Part shown: in pieces, positions 49,345 through 58,826 of the stretch
How positions within the stretch are numbered: position 1 is the first letter of the stretch
Layout: every line of letters starts with the position of its first letter
The notes under the pieces: model-generated
Databases searched by the model: none
What the model saw: the letters and a program-made list of their open reading frames with translations, nothing else
What the model was told of the DNA's origin: nothing
Position numbers and translations under genes: made by a program
Assembly (NCBI RefSeq): GCF_900111245.1
Contig: NZ_FOGO01000020.1
Span: 1 to 64,000, forward strand
Source: Streptomyces qinglanensis
GTDB taxonomy: Bacteria; Actinomycetota; Actinomycetes; Streptomycetales; Streptomycetaceae
Direction: 5' to 3'
Length of the DNA: 64,000 nucleotides

Positions 49345-49749
49345 TCACCAGCGGTATCCCGGGTAGGCCGCCGGGGCGCTGGTGGAGACGATCTCGCGGC
49401 CCAGCGGCATCAGCGAGATCGGGACCATCTTGAAGTGCGCCAGCCCGAAGGGGATGCCGATGATGGTGGCGCACAGGCCCACTCCGAGGGTGATGTGGCC
49501 GAGGGTGAGCCAGATGCCCGCGAAGACGAGCCAGACGATGTTGCCGGCGCCGGACGCGGCGCCCGCTCCGGGGCGCTGTACGACCGTTCTGCCGAACGGC
49601 CACAGGGCGTAGGCAGCGATGCGGAAGCAGGCCAGCCCCCAGGGGACCGTGATGATGAGCACGCAGCAGATGACTCCGGCCAGGACATAGCCCAGGGCCA
49701 TCCACAAGCCGGAGAAGATCAGCCAGATGAGATTGAGGAGGGTCTTCAC
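49345..49749 (-). CDS. YccF-domain inner-membrane protein
   Basis: 134 residues made of two similar halves (NLIWLIFSGLWMALGYVLAG and NIVWLVFAGIWLTLGHITLG), each with membrane segments and PWGLACFRIAAYALWPFGR / PFGLAHFKMVPISLMPLGR, the YccF duplicate motif. Unknown function. GTG start overlaps the htpX stop (GTGA), so it is coupled to htpX, which suggests a link to membrane-protein quality control. Confidence 0.88.
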   Translation of the reverse strand: MKTLLNLIWLIFSGLWMALGYVLAGVICCVLIITVPWGLACFRIAAYALWPFGRTVVQRPGAGAASGAGNIVWLVFAGIWLTLGHITLGVGLCATIIGIPFGLAHFKMVPISLMPLGREIVSTSAPAAYPGYRW

Positions 49750-50612
49750 TCGGGCCAGCCTGCCATCTTCTCCAGCCGGGCGACACGTTCCGCCATCGGA
49801 GGATGGGTGGAGAAAAGTTTCGTCATGCCGCCCTCGCCGCGGCGGAACGGGTTGGCGATCATCAGGTGACTCGCCGTCTCCAGCCGCGGCTCGGGCGGCA
49901 GCGGGAGCTGGGCCGTACCGGCCTCCAGCTTGCGCAGGGCCGAGGCGAGCGCCAGGGGGTCCCCGGTGAGCTGCGCCCCGGAGGCGTCCGCCTCGTACTC
50001 GCGGGAGCGGGAGACCGCGAGTTGGATGAGGGAGGCGGCGAGCGGGCCCAGCAGCATGATCAGCAGCATTCCGACCAGGCCGGGGCCCTCGTCGTCGTCG
50101 GCGCGGCCCACCGGGATCAGCCAGGCGAAGTTGACGAGGAAGAGCACCACCGAGGCGAGGGCGCCCGCGACGGAGGAGATGAGGATGTCCCGGTTGTGGA
50201 CGTGGCTCAGCTCGTGGCCCAGGACGCCGCGCAGCTCGCGCTCGTCGAGCAGCCGCAGGATGCCGTCGGTGCAGCACACCGCGGCGTTGCGCGGGTTGCG
50301 TCCGGTGGCGAAGGCGTTGGGCGCCTGGGTGGGTGAGAGGTAGAGCCGCGGCATGGGCTGGCGGGCGGCCGTGGACAGCTCCCGGACCATGCGGTAGAGC
50401 TGCGGCGCCTCGAACTCGCTGACGGGGCGGGCGCGCATGGCGCGGAGCGCGAGCTTGTCGCTGTTCCAGTACGCGTAGGCGTTGGTGCCCAGCGCCACCA
50501 GCAGTGCGACGACCAGGCCCGTGGTGCCGAAGAAGCTCCCGATGACGACGATGAGAGCGGACAGCCCTCCCAGGAGCAGGGCTGTCCTCAGCCCGTTGTG
50601 CCGGCGGTGCAC
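49746..50612 (-). CDS. htpX: Membrane zinc metalloprotease HtpX (M48B)
   Basis: 288 residues. Two N-terminal membrane helices, then the zinc site GVLGHELSHVHNRDIL (HExxH), further membrane segments, and the SREYEADASGAQLTGDP region with the third ligand Glu. HtpX cleaves damaged membrane proteins. GTG start. In an operon with the YccF gene. It runs in the same direction as the nuo cluster, 193 nt after nuoN, and probably has its own promoter. Confidence 0.93.
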   Translation of the reverse strand: MHRRHNGLRTALLLGGLSALIVVIGSFFGTTGLVVALLVALGTNAYAYWNSDKLALRAMRARPVSEFEAPQLYRMVRELSTAARQPMPRLYLSPTQAPNAFATGRNPRNAAVCCTDGILRLLDERELRGVLGHELSHVHNRDILISSVAGALASVVLFLVNFAWLIPVGRADDDEGPGLVGMLLIMLLGPLAASLIQLAVSRSREYEADASGAQLTGDPLALASALRKLEAGTAQLPLPPEPRLETASHLMIANPFRRGEGGMTKLFSTHPPMAERVARLEKMAGWPE

Positions 50613-50805
50613 GGTACGCCCTCCAGATGGTGCTGCGGAGCCCTGACCCGGGCAGACCTTCCGCCCTCAGCAACCCCGTCCAGTGGACCCTCCCTTTTGC
50701 GTCAACGGAGAGCGGGCGTTCTCAGTTCCCCCGGGTCTGCCTGCCGTCGTTCCGCCCGGGCGTTCCGTCGGCCGGGGCGTCTCGGCGCCCCCACGCCGCG
50801 CGCGG

Positions 50806-52407
50806 TCAGAAGAGCGCGGCGGTGGTGAACCGGAGCACGAGCTGCGGCGCGCCCGAGGTGGCGAGCGCGAGCGCGCCGGTCAGCGCGAGGGTCGCGGTGA
50901 GCGGGGCGGAGAGCCGCGGGCGGGCCGGGAGAGGCTCAGCCGTCCGCCCCTGGTCCGCGGCGGGGCGGAAGAGCAGCGCGGTCCAGGTCAGGTAGTAGAC
51001 GAGCGCGACCACGACGTTGAGCGCCATGACGACGGCGAGCCAGCCCAGCCCCGCGTCCACGGCGGACTGGAAGACGGCGACCTTGGCGAACAGGCCGACG
51101 ACGCCCGGCGGCAGTCCGGCCAGGCACAGCAGGAAGAACGCGAGGGCCGCGGCGGCGACCGGGCGGGTGCGGGCCAGGCCGCGGAAGTCGTCGAGGCGGC
51201 CGTCCGCACCGGAGGGCCGGACCGCGGCGACGACGGCGAAGGCGCCCAGGTTCACGACGGCGTACATCAGGGCGTAGGCCAGCGTGGTGCCGACCGCCCG
51301 GTCCGGCTCGTCCGCGTACCCGGCGGCGGCGAGGGGGACCAGCAGATAGCCCGCCTGTCCGACCGAGGACCAGGCGAGCAGCCGGACGGCTCCGTGCGCC
51401 CGGTCGGTGCGCTGTCGCAGGGCGCCCAGGTTGCCGACGCTCATGGTCAGCGCGGCGAGGACGGCGAGTGCGGGTCCCCAGGCGTCCGCGTACGACGGGA
51501 AGGCCCGCACGGCGACCAGGATCAGCCCGGAGAAGCCCGCGGCCTTGCCGATGACCGACAGGTAGGCGGCCACCGGCACCGGGGCGCCCACATAGGTGTC
51601 GGGGACCCAGAAGTGGAAGGGTGCCGCGGCGGTCTTGAAGGCGAAGCCGACCATGGTCAGCGCCACGCCGGTGGCCGCGAGGGTGCTCAGCCGGCTGTCG
51701 GTCCCGGGCAGCGCCTCGGCGACGGTGCTCAGATGCATGCTGCCGGTGGCGGCGTAGACGAAGCTGACGCCCAGCAGCATCACGGCGGTGGCGACCACGG
51801 ACGAGAGGAAGAACTTCAGCGCCGCCTCGGACGAGAGCCGCTCGCCGCGCCGCAGGCCGACCAGCGCGAAGGCCGGGAGCGAGGCGACCTCCAGGGCGAC
51901 GACGAGCGTCGCCAGGTCGCGCGCGGCGGGCAGCAGGGCCGCACCGGCGGCCGAGGAGAGCAGCAGGAACCAGAACTCTCCCGCGGGCAGCCGGTCCCGG
52001 CGGACGACGGTCATGGACAGCAGCGCGGTGACGAAGGCGCCGCCCAGGACGAGGAGCTGCACGGTGAGGGTGAAGGTGTCGGCGACGTAGCTGCAGGCGT
52101 GTGTGCCGGAGGTGAGGCAGAAGGTGGCGCGGTCCTCGCCGACGAGCGGGACGAGGGTCAGCCCGGCGAGGGCGAGCGCGGCGGCGGAGCACACACCGAG
52201 CAGCCCCTTGTGCCGTTCGGCCAGGAAGAGCTCGGCCACGAGCACGAACAGCGCGGCCACCGCGACGACGGCGGGCGGCGCGACGGCGGCCCAGTCGATG
52301 CTCTGCACGAGGTCGGCCCCCTGGGCGAGGTCGGCGCGCGGCGCCGACCGGGTGAGGCCGTGCGCGGCCTGCTCGGCGGTGAGCACTGGCATCGGGAGCG
52401 CGGTCAT
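50806..52407 (-). CDS. nuoN: NADH-quinone oxidoreductase subunit N-like
   Basis: 533 residues, about 14 membrane helices. Proton-pump antiporter-like subunit of complex I. Conserved stretches LKFFLSSVVATAVMLLGVSF and TMVGFAFKTAAAPFHFWVPDTYVGAP include the key lysine in FKTAAAPFHFW. The ATG overlaps the nuoM stop (ATGA). Last gene of the cluster. Confidence 0.94.
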   Translation of the reverse strand: MTALPMPVLTAEQAAHGLTRSAPRADLAQGADLVQSIDWAAVAPPAVVAVAALFVLVAELFLAERHKGLLGVCSAAALALAGLTLVPLVGEDRATFCLTSGTHACSYVADTFTLTVQLLVLGGAFVTALLSMTVVRRDRLPAGEFWFLLLSSAAGAALLPAARDLATLVVALEVASLPAFALVGLRRGERLSSEAALKFFLSSVVATAVMLLGVSFVYAATGSMHLSTVAEALPGTDSRLSTLAATGVALTMVGFAFKTAAAPFHFWVPDTYVGAPVPVAAYLSVIGKAAGFSGLILVAVRAFPSYADAWGPALAVLAALTMSVGNLGALRQRTDRAHGAVRLLAWSSVGQAGYLLVPLAAAGYADEPDRAVGTTLAYALMYAVVNLGAFAVVAAVRPSGADGRLDDFRGLARTRPVAAAALAFFLLCLAGLPPGVVGLFAKVAVFQSAVDAGLGWLAVVMALNVVVALVYYLTWTALLFRPAADQGRTAEPLPARPRLSAPLTATLALTGALALATSGAPQLVLRFTTAALF

Positions 52408-53990
52408 CGGGCCACTCCTGGCAGGAGGTTCTGGACGGCCGGCTCCATCAGGCCCAGGAGGGCTCCGGGCCACAGTCCGGCGACGAGGGTCAGGACGACC
52501 AGCGGGGTCCAGGCGGCGAACTCGTGGGCGCGGACGTCCGGCACCGTGGCGAGCGCTGCGGGCCGGACCTCGGCCGGGTCGCCCATGCAGACCCGGCGGA
52601 CGACCTGGAGCAGGTACGCGGCGGTCAGCAGGGTGCCCAGGGCGCCGAGGGCGAGGAAGACCAGGAAGGCGGGCCGGCTCAGTCCGGGCGCCGGATGGTA
52701 GGCGCCCAGCAGGGCCAGCAGCTCTCCCCAGAATCCGGCCAGTCCGGGCAGTCCCAGGGAGGCCACCGCGCCGAAGGCGAGCAGTCCGCCGAGCCGTGGC
52801 GCCCGGCCGTAGAGGGCGCCACCGGTGGTTCCGGCCAGGGCGTCGAGGTCGCCGGTGCCGGTGCGGTCCTTGACCGCGCCGACGAGGAAGAACAGCAGCC
52901 CGGTGATCAGGCCGTGGGCGAGGTTCGCGTACAGCGCGCCGTTGACGCCGGTGCGGGTGAGCGTGGCGATGCCCAGCAGGACGAAGCCCATGTGGCCCAC
53001 CGAGGAGTAGGCGATCAGCCGCTTGAGGTCGCCCTTGGCGCCCCGGCGTGCGAGGGCGAGGCAGGCGAGCGAGCCGTAGAGGATGCCCGCGACGGCGAAC
53101 GCGGCCAGGTAGGGCGCGAAGGTGTGCGCGCCGTCGGGGACGCCGGGCAGCAGGATCCGCACGAACCCGTAGGTGCCCATCTTCAGCAACACGCCGGCCA
53201 GCAGTACGGAGCCCACCGTGGGTGCCGCGGTGTGGGCGTCCGGGAGCCAGCTGTGCAGCGGCCACATGGGCGCCTTGACGGCCAGTCCGATGCCGATGGC
53301 CAGGGCCGCGATCACCTGGGTGGTGTGGCCGAGGCCGGAGCCGTGCGCCTGGGCGAGCCGCACCATGTCGAACGTTCCGGCGTTCAGTCCGAGCACCAGC
53401 AGCCCGAGCAGCAGCACGACGGAGCCGAGCAGCGTGTAGAGCACGAACTTCCACGCAGCCGGGCCCCGGCCGGCGCCGCCCCACCGGGCGATGAGGAAGT
53501 ACATCGGGACGAGCACCGTCTCGAAGGCCAGGAAGAACAGCACCAGGTCGAGCACCGCGAAGGTGGCGAGGGTGCCGCACTCCAGCAGGAGGAGCAGCGC
53601 GACCAGGCCCTTGGGGCCGGGGCCCGGCGGCGGCTTCGCATAGCTGTAGAGCGCGCACAGGAAGGACAGCAGCGCGGTGAGGACGAGCAGCGGCAGCGAG
53701 ACGCCGTCGGTCCCCAGGTGCAGCCGGACACCCAGTGCGGGGATCCAGTCGACGTTCGTCTCGGCCTGCATGGTGCCGGGGCGGTCGTGGTCGAAGCCGA
53801 GGGCCAGCAGGACCGCGAGGGCGAGCACGGCGCCGGTGACGGTCACTCCGTGCCGCAGCACGGCCTGCTCGGGGCTGCGGCCGCGCAGGCCGGGCGGTGC
53901 GGGCAGCAGCGCGGCGGCCGCTCCGAGCAGCGGCAGGGCGACGACGGCGATCAGGAGCGCCTGCAGGACAGTGTCGTCGAGCGGGATCAC
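52404..53990 (-). CDS. nuoM: NADH-quinone oxidoreductase subunit M-like
   Basis: 528 residues, multi-pass antiporter-like subunit. Motifs: FLAFETVLVPMYFLIARWGG (conserved Glu), GLAVKAPMWPLHSWLPDAHTAAPT (Lys and the PLHSWLPDAH signature) and AYSSVGHMGFVLLGI. GTG start one base after the nuoL stop. Confidence 0.95.
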   Translation of the reverse strand: MIPLDDTVLQALLIAVVALPLLGAAAALLPAPPGLRGRSPEQAVLRHGVTVTGAVLALAVLLALGFDHDRPGTMQAETNVDWIPALGVRLHLGTDGVSLPLLVLTALLSFLCALYSYAKPPPGPGPKGLVALLLLLECGTLATFAVLDLVLFFLAFETVLVPMYFLIARWGGAGRGPAAWKFVLYTLLGSVVLLLGLLVLGLNAGTFDMVRLAQAHGSGLGHTTQVIAALAIGIGLAVKAPMWPLHSWLPDAHTAAPTVGSVLLAGVLLKMGTYGFVRILLPGVPDGAHTFAPYLAAFAVAGILYGSLACLALARRGAKGDLKRLIAYSSVGHMGFVLLGIATLTRTGVNGALYANLAHGLITGLLFFLVGAVKDRTGTGDLDALAGTTGGALYGRAPRLGGLLAFGAVASLGLPGLAGFWGELLALLGAYHPAPGLSRPAFLVFLALGALGTLLTAAYLLQVVRRVCMGDPAEVRPAALATVPDVRAHEFAAWTPLVVLTLVAGLWPGALLGLMEPAVQNLLPGVAR

Positions 53991-53991
53991 G

Positions 53992-56046
53992 TCACGCCCC
54001 TCCGTTTCCGGTCATGGCCACCACGGCGATGACGGCGAGCGCCAGGGAGCCCGTCAGCAGCGCGCCGAGGTAGGTCTGCACGTTGCCCGTCTGGGCGCGC
54101 CGCACTGCGGCGCCCAGCAGGCGCGGGGCGCGGCCGGCGGCTGCCACGTAGGTGTCGACGACCGCGCTGTCCAGGAAGCGCACCAGTCCGGCCGCGCCCT
54201 GGACGGGGCGTACGACCACGGCGCGGTAGAGCGCGTCCAGATGGAATCCGGCTGCCGCGTGCCGGTGCAGCGGCCCGAGCAGCAGCACACCGGGGTCGGC
54301 GTCGTGTTCGGGGTGGAGGGCGGCGAGGGCGCTGCTGTGCCGCCAGGTGGCGTAGGTGAGCAGGCCGCCGACCAGGGCGACGCCGGTGGCGAGCACGGAG
54401 GTGGCCGGCGTGGGGGTGAGGGACGCGCCGTCGAACCAGTGGGGCAGTACCGGGAAGGCGATGCCCAGGGCGAGGGAGGGCAGTGCGAGCGTCCACAGGA
54501 CGAGGTTCATGACGGCCGGGGCGGGGCGGTGCTCGTCGTGGCCGGCGTGCCGGTGCACGGGGCCCGGGGTGGCGAGTTCCGTCTCGGGCGCCTGCTGCGG
54601 CACCTGTTCGGGGACGTGTTCGGCGGCCTTCTCGCCGGTGACGGCGAGCGGCGCGACGGCGGGGCCGCCCCGGAAGGCGAGCAGCCACAGCCGGGCCGCG
54701 TAGGCGGCGGTCAGCAGCGCGGTGACCAGCCCGGCGACCAGCACGATCCAGCCGGCGCCCGCGGGCACCGCGTGCGCCCCGGCGAACGGGGGATGCGCGT
54801 CGCCGAAGGCGGCGTGCTCGGCCGCGGCCAGCACGGCCTCCTTGGAGAAGAACCCGGAGAACGGCGGGATCGCGGCGAGGGCCAGCAGGGCGATGGTCAT
54901 CGTCCAGTAGGCGTCGGGGACGCGCCGGGCGATCCCGCCGGTGCGGGCCATCACCGTCAGCGAGTTGGTGCCGGCCGCGTGGATGACGACCCCGGCCGCC
55001 AGGAACAGCAGCGCCTTGAACGCGCCGTGCACCAGCAGGTGGAAGACGGCCGCGCCGCGGTCGGCGACGGCCAGCGCGGCGGCCATGTAGGCGAGCTGGC
55101 TGATGGTCGAGTAGGCGAGGACGCGCTTGATGTCGTCCTGCGCGAGCGCGGCGAGGGCCGAGCCGGTCATGGTGAGCGCCGCCAGCACCGCGAGGACGAC
55201 GAGTGCGGCGGCGGAGGCGGTGAAGACGGGCAGCAGCCGGGCCACGAAGTAGACGCCGGCCGCGACCATGGTGGCGGCGTGGATCAGCGCGGAGACCGGG
55301 GTGGGGCCGGCCATCGCGTCCGGCAGCCAGGAGTGCAGCGGCAGCAGCGCCGACTTCCCCGCGACCCCGGCGAGCAGCAGCAGCGCGATCACCGTGGGGT
55401 GGGTCAGCTCGTGCCCGGAGAGGCTGGAGGTCAGGCGGGTGACGACGGTGCTGATGCGGAAGCTGCCGGCCTCCGAGGCCAGCGCCAGGATGCCGATCAG
55501 GAAGGGCACGTCGCCCAGCTTGGTGACCAGGAACGCCTTGAGGGAGGCGGCACGCGCCGCCGGGGTCTCCCAGTAGTGGCCGACCAGGAAGTAGGAGCAG
55601 ATGCCCATGACCTCCCAGCCGACGAGCAGCACGATCAGGTCGTCGCTGTAGACCACGAGGAACATCGCGGCCGTGAAGAGCGAGACCAGCGCGGCGTACG
55701 AGGCGTAGCGCGGGTCGTCGCGCAGATAGCCGGTGGAGTAGACCTGCACGCAGGTGGCGACGACTCCGACGAGGACGGCGACCAGGACCGCGAAGCCGTC
55801 GAGGTTGAGGGCGAGCTGAAGGGGGAGCGCGTCGTTGCCCGTGGGTGCGAGTTCGGTGGCCGCACGCAGCGCCGGACCGCCCCCCTGGCGGGCCGCCACG
55901 ACGACGGCGAGGACCGCCGCCGCGAGGGTGGGCAGGACCGCGAGCGGGCGGACGAAGCCGGGTGCGCGGCGGCCGAGGAGCAGCCCGGTGAGCGCACCGA
56001 GCGCGGGGAGGACGGGGACCAGCGCTGCGAGTGTCGTGGTGCTCAC
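53992..56046 (-). CDS. nuoL: NADH-quinone oxidoreductase subunit L-like
   Basis: 684 residues. Antiporter-like pump with VGWEVMGICSYFLVGHYWE, GKSALLPLHSWLPDAMAGPTPVSALIHAATMV, AYSTISQLAYM and the C-terminal lateral-helix region. GTG start overlaps the nuoK stop (GTGA). Its length is slightly above E. coli NuoL (613) because of a longer C-terminal part. Confidence 0.95.
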   Translation of the reverse strand: MSTTTLAALVPVLPALGALTGLLLGRRAPGFVRPLAVLPTLAAAVLAVVVAARQGGGPALRAATELAPTGNDALPLQLALNLDGFAVLVAVLVGVVATCVQVYSTGYLRDDPRYASYAALVSLFTAAMFLVVYSDDLIVLLVGWEVMGICSYFLVGHYWETPAARAASLKAFLVTKLGDVPFLIGILALASEAGSFRISTVVTRLTSSLSGHELTHPTVIALLLLAGVAGKSALLPLHSWLPDAMAGPTPVSALIHAATMVAAGVYFVARLLPVFTASAAALVVLAVLAALTMTGSALAALAQDDIKRVLAYSTISQLAYMAAALAVADRGAAVFHLLVHGAFKALLFLAAGVVIHAAGTNSLTVMARTGGIARRVPDAYWTMTIALLALAAIPPFSGFFSKEAVLAAAEHAAFGDAHPPFAGAHAVPAGAGWIVLVAGLVTALLTAAYAARLWLLAFRGGPAVAPLAVTGEKAAEHVPEQVPQQAPETELATPGPVHRHAGHDEHRPAPAVMNLVLWTLALPSLALGIAFPVLPHWFDGASLTPTPATSVLATGVALVGGLLTYATWRHSSALAALHPEHDADPGVLLLGPLHRHAAAGFHLDALYRAVVVRPVQGAAGLVRFLDSAVVDTYVAAAGRAPRLLGAAVRRAQTGNVQTYLGALLTGSLALAVIAVVAMTGNGGA

Positions 56047-56483
56047 GCGTGCCGCCTCCCTGCGGCGGGGCCCTGGACCTGCTGGTCGGAGCCGCTCTCG
56101 GCGTCGTTGTCGGTGGCGGATGCCGGACTCTTCTCCGCGCGTGAACCGCCGCCGGAGTCGCCCCCTGACGGGCTGTCGCTCTCGCGGAGGTCCCGGAGTC
56201 TGTCGATGTCGGAGCTGCCGCGGTTGCGGTGGACGAGCAGGACGATCGCCAGACCGATGCCGATCTCGGCCGCGGCGATCGCGATGGTGAAGAGGGTGAG
56301 CGCCTGACCCGCGTGCAGGGTGTCACGGAGCCAGACGTCGAAGGCGACGAGGTTGATGTTGACGGCGTTGAGCATCAGCTCGACGGCCATCAGGACGAGG
56401 ATGGCGTTCCGGCGTGCGAGGACGCCGTAGAGGCCGACGCAGAAGAGCAGGACGGCGAGTACGGCGGGGTAGGCGAGGTGCAT
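56043..56483 (-). CDS. nuoK: NADH-quinone oxidoreductase subunit K-like, with C-terminal tail
   Basis: 146 residues. The first 95 or so match NuoK, including the conserved membrane glutamates in VLMAVELMLNAVNINLVAF and IAAAEIGIGLAIVLLV. The last 50 residues are a Ser/Asp/Gly-rich tail not present in the usual 99-residue protein. The ATG overlaps the nuoJ stop by one base. Confidence 0.93.
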   Translation of the reverse strand: MHLAYPAVLAVLLFCVGLYGVLARRNAILVLMAVELMLNAVNINLVAFDVWLRDTLHAGQALTLFTIAIAAAEIGIGLAIVLLVHRNRGSSDIDRLRDLRESDSPSGGDSGGGSRAEKSPASATDNDAESGSDQQVQGPAAGRRHA

Positions 56484-57097
56484 CAGCGCTCACCGGCCCT
56501 GGTGCGCGCGGGAGGGAGGTCGCGGTCGCCGTCGCGGCGGGAGAGGACGATGGCGCCGACGAGCGCGGCGAGCAGGAGCACCGAGAGCGCCTCGAAGGGC
56601 AGCACCCAGTGCCGGAAGAGGGCCGTACCGGTGACCTCGGAGGAGCCGCTGCCGGGTCCTGCGGGGTCCGCCAGGTCGATCCAGGTGGCGCGGAAGGCGT
56701 CGACGACGACGGTCACCAGGGTGGCCGCCGCCGCGACGGAGACGGCGAGCGCCGCCCAGCGGTTGCCGGAGTCCGCGTCGGGTGAGCGCCCGATGGGGGC
56801 CCTGGTCAGCATGAGCCCGAAGAGGATGAGGACGACGACGGAGCCGACGTAGATCAGCACCTGCACCCAGGCGATGAACTCGGCGGTCAGCAGAAGGTAT
56901 TCGACGGCGACCCCGCCGAGCGCGACCACCAGCCACAGCGCGGCGTGCACGAGCTGCTTGGTGGTCACGGTGGCCAGGGCGGCGCCGAGGGTGACGAGTC
57001 CGACGAGCACGAAGACGATCTCCACCCCGGAGGGGGACAGAAAGCCGTGGTGGTCGGCGGCCGCGTGGGTGGCGGCGCTGTGCGCGAGAGCGTTCAT
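56483..57097 (-). CDS. nuoJ: NADH-quinone oxidoreductase subunit J-like
   Basis: 204 residues, five predicted membrane helices. Signature AALWLVVALGGVAVEYLLLTAEFIAWVQVLIYVGSVVVLILFGLML, with the pi-bulge-type helix typical of NuoJ. The ATG overlaps the nuoI stop (ATGA). Confidence 0.93.
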   Translation of the reverse strand: MNALAHSAATHAAADHHGFLSPSGVEIVFVLVGLVTLGAALATVTTKQLVHAALWLVVALGGVAVEYLLLTAEFIAWVQVLIYVGSVVVLILFGLMLTRAPIGRSPDADSGNRWAALAVSVAAAATLVTVVVDAFRATWIDLADPAGPGSGSSEVTGTALFRHWVLPFEALSVLLLAALVGAIVLSRRDGDRDLPPARTRAGER

Positions 57098-57867
57098 TCG
57101 GCACCGCCCCGCGTGTCCTGGTCCGGCGCCCGCGGCGCCTCGTCCCGGTCGGGACGGCGCGGCGCGTTGCGGTCGCCGGGGCTCCGCGCGCCCTGGTCCG
57201 TCGCCTCCGGGTCCGGGTTCCGCTGCGGCTGCCCGGCGGGTGCGGCGGTCTCCTCGGCGGGGTGCTCGCGGTGCGCGGCGAGCATGTCGGCCTCCGCCAC
57301 CTGGGCGGCCTTGTCGGCGGCCTTGCGGGCGGCGGCCACCTCCTTGGCCTCCTCCGCGCCCTCGTCCAGCGGCGGCGGCTCGGGCACGGTCCACATCCAC
57401 TCACGGAGGGTGTCCCGTTCGTGGGTCAGCTCGCGGATGTCGGTCTCCGCGTACTCGAACTCCGGCGACCAGAACAGCGCGTCGAAGGGGCACACCTCGA
57501 TGCAGATACCGCAGTACATGCACAGGGCGAAGTCGATGGCGAACCGGTCGAGGACGTTGCGGCTGCGCTCGCGCCCGCCCGGCGCGGCGGGGGGCACCGT
57601 CTCCTTGTGCGAGTCGATGTAGATGCACCAGTCCGGGCATTCGCGGGCGCAGAGCATGCAGACGGTGCAGTTCTCCTCGAACAGGCCGATGACCCCGCGG
57701 CTGCGGGGCGGCAGCTCGGGCTGCGTGTCCGGGTAGTGCTCGGTGACCGAGCGCCGGGTCATGGTCCGGAGCGTGACGGCCAGGCCCTTGGCCAGCCCGG
57801 AGCCGAACACTCCGCGCCGCGCGCCGGGCCGCTCGGCGGGCGTGCCCGCGGAAGAGGCGTGGGACAC
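57094..57867 (-). CDS. nuoI: NADH-quinone oxidoreductase subunit I-like (2x[4Fe-4S]), with long tail
   Basis: 257 residues. Two ferredoxin-type clusters: CTVCMLCARECP and CMYCGICIEVCP. They would form the N6a/N6b relay between the input module and NuoB. The last 70 or so residues are charged, Asp/Arg/Pro-rich and probably disordered. GTG start at 57867 (MSHASSAG), two bases after the nuoH stop. Confidence 0.94.
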   Translation of the reverse strand: MSHASSAGTPAERPGARRGVFGSGLAKGLAVTLRTMTRRSVTEHYPDTQPELPPRSRGVIGLFEENCTVCMLCARECPDWCIYIDSHKETVPPAAPGGRERSRNVLDRFAIDFALCMYCGICIEVCPFDALFWSPEFEYAETDIRELTHERDTLREWMWTVPEPPPLDEGAEEAKEVAAARKAADKAAQVAEADMLAAHREHPAEETAAPAGQPQRNPDPEATDQGARSPGDRNAPRRPDRDEAPRAPDQDTRGGAE

Positions 57868-57869
57868 GG

Positions 57870-58826
57870 CTACATCACCACCTTGACGACACCCGTGAGG
57901 GCGATCTGGAAGAGGGCGAGCGGGACGAGGGCCGTCCAGGCCAGCCGCTGGATCTGGTCCTCGCGCAGCCGGGGGTAGCTGACCCGCAGCCAGATCACCC
58001 CGAAGGCGAGGACGCCGGTCTTGAGCAGCATCCACAGCCAGCCCAGGCCGTCCGCGAAGGGACCGTGCCAGCCGCCGAGGAAGAGCACGGCGGTCAGCGC
58101 GGAGAGGACGACGATGCCCGCGTACTCGGCGAGCAGGAAGAGCGCGAACCGCAGCCCGGTGTACTCGGTGTACGCACCGAAGATGATCTCCGAGTCGGCG
58201 ACCGGCGCGTCGAACGGCGGGCGCTGGAGCTCGGCGAGGCCCGCGGTGAAGAAGACCACCGCCCCCACCGCCTGCCACGGCAGCCACCACCACTCCCACA
58301 CCCCGAGGATTCCGGGCAGCGAGAGGGTGCCGGCCGCCATGGTGACGGACGCGGCGGCCAGCAGCATCGGCAGCTCGTAGGCCAGCAGTTGGGCCGCGGT
58401 CCGCAACCCGCCCAGCAGGGAGAACTTGTTGGCCGACGCCCAGCCGCCCATCAGCGAGCCGAGGATGCCGACGCCCATCACGGCCAGTACGAAGAAGATC
58501 CCGGCGTCCAGCACCTGTACGACGCCGCCGCCCGGTGCCACCGGGATCGCGACCAGGACGAGCAGATACGGGATCAGGGCGAGGGCGGGAGCGAGCTGGA
58601 AGACCCGCCGGTCGGCGCCCTCGGGGACGATGTCCTCCTTCTGCGCGAACTTCACCCCGTCGGCGACCAACTGGGCCCAGCCGTGGAAGCCGCCCGCGTG
58701 CATCGGGCCGACCCGCCCCTGCATATGGGCCATGACCTTGTGTTCGGTCTGCCCGACCAGCAGCGGCAGCACGAGGAAGGAGAGCAGCACGGCCAGCAGC
58801 CGCACCGCGACGTCGACGGCGTCCAT
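57870..58826 (-). CDS. nuoH: NADH-quinone oxidoreductase subunit H-like
   Basis: 318 residues, eight membrane helices. Conserved loops GRVGPMHAGGFHGWAQLVADGVKFAQKEDIVP, LMGGWASANKFSLLGGLRTAAQLLAYELP, and ELQRPPFDAPVADSEIIFGAYTEYTGLRFALFLLAEY match NuoH, which builds the quinone tunnel with NuoB and NuoD. One base overlaps the nuoC stop. Confidence 0.95.
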   Translation of the reverse strand: MDAVDVAVRLLAVLLSFLVLPLLVGQTEHKVMAHMQGRVGPMHAGGFHGWAQLVADGVKFAQKEDIVPEGADRRVFQLAPALALIPYLLVLVAIPVAPGGGVVQVLDAGIFFVLAVMGVGILGSLMGGWASANKFSLLGGLRTAAQLLAYELPMLLAAASVTMAAGTLSLPGILGVWEWWWLPWQAVGAVVFFTAGLAELQRPPFDAPVADSEIIFGAYTEYTGLRFALFLLAEYAGIVVLSALTAVLFLGGWHGPFADGLGWLWMLLKTGVLAFGVIWLRVSYPRLREDQIQRLAWTALVPLALFQIALTGVVKVVM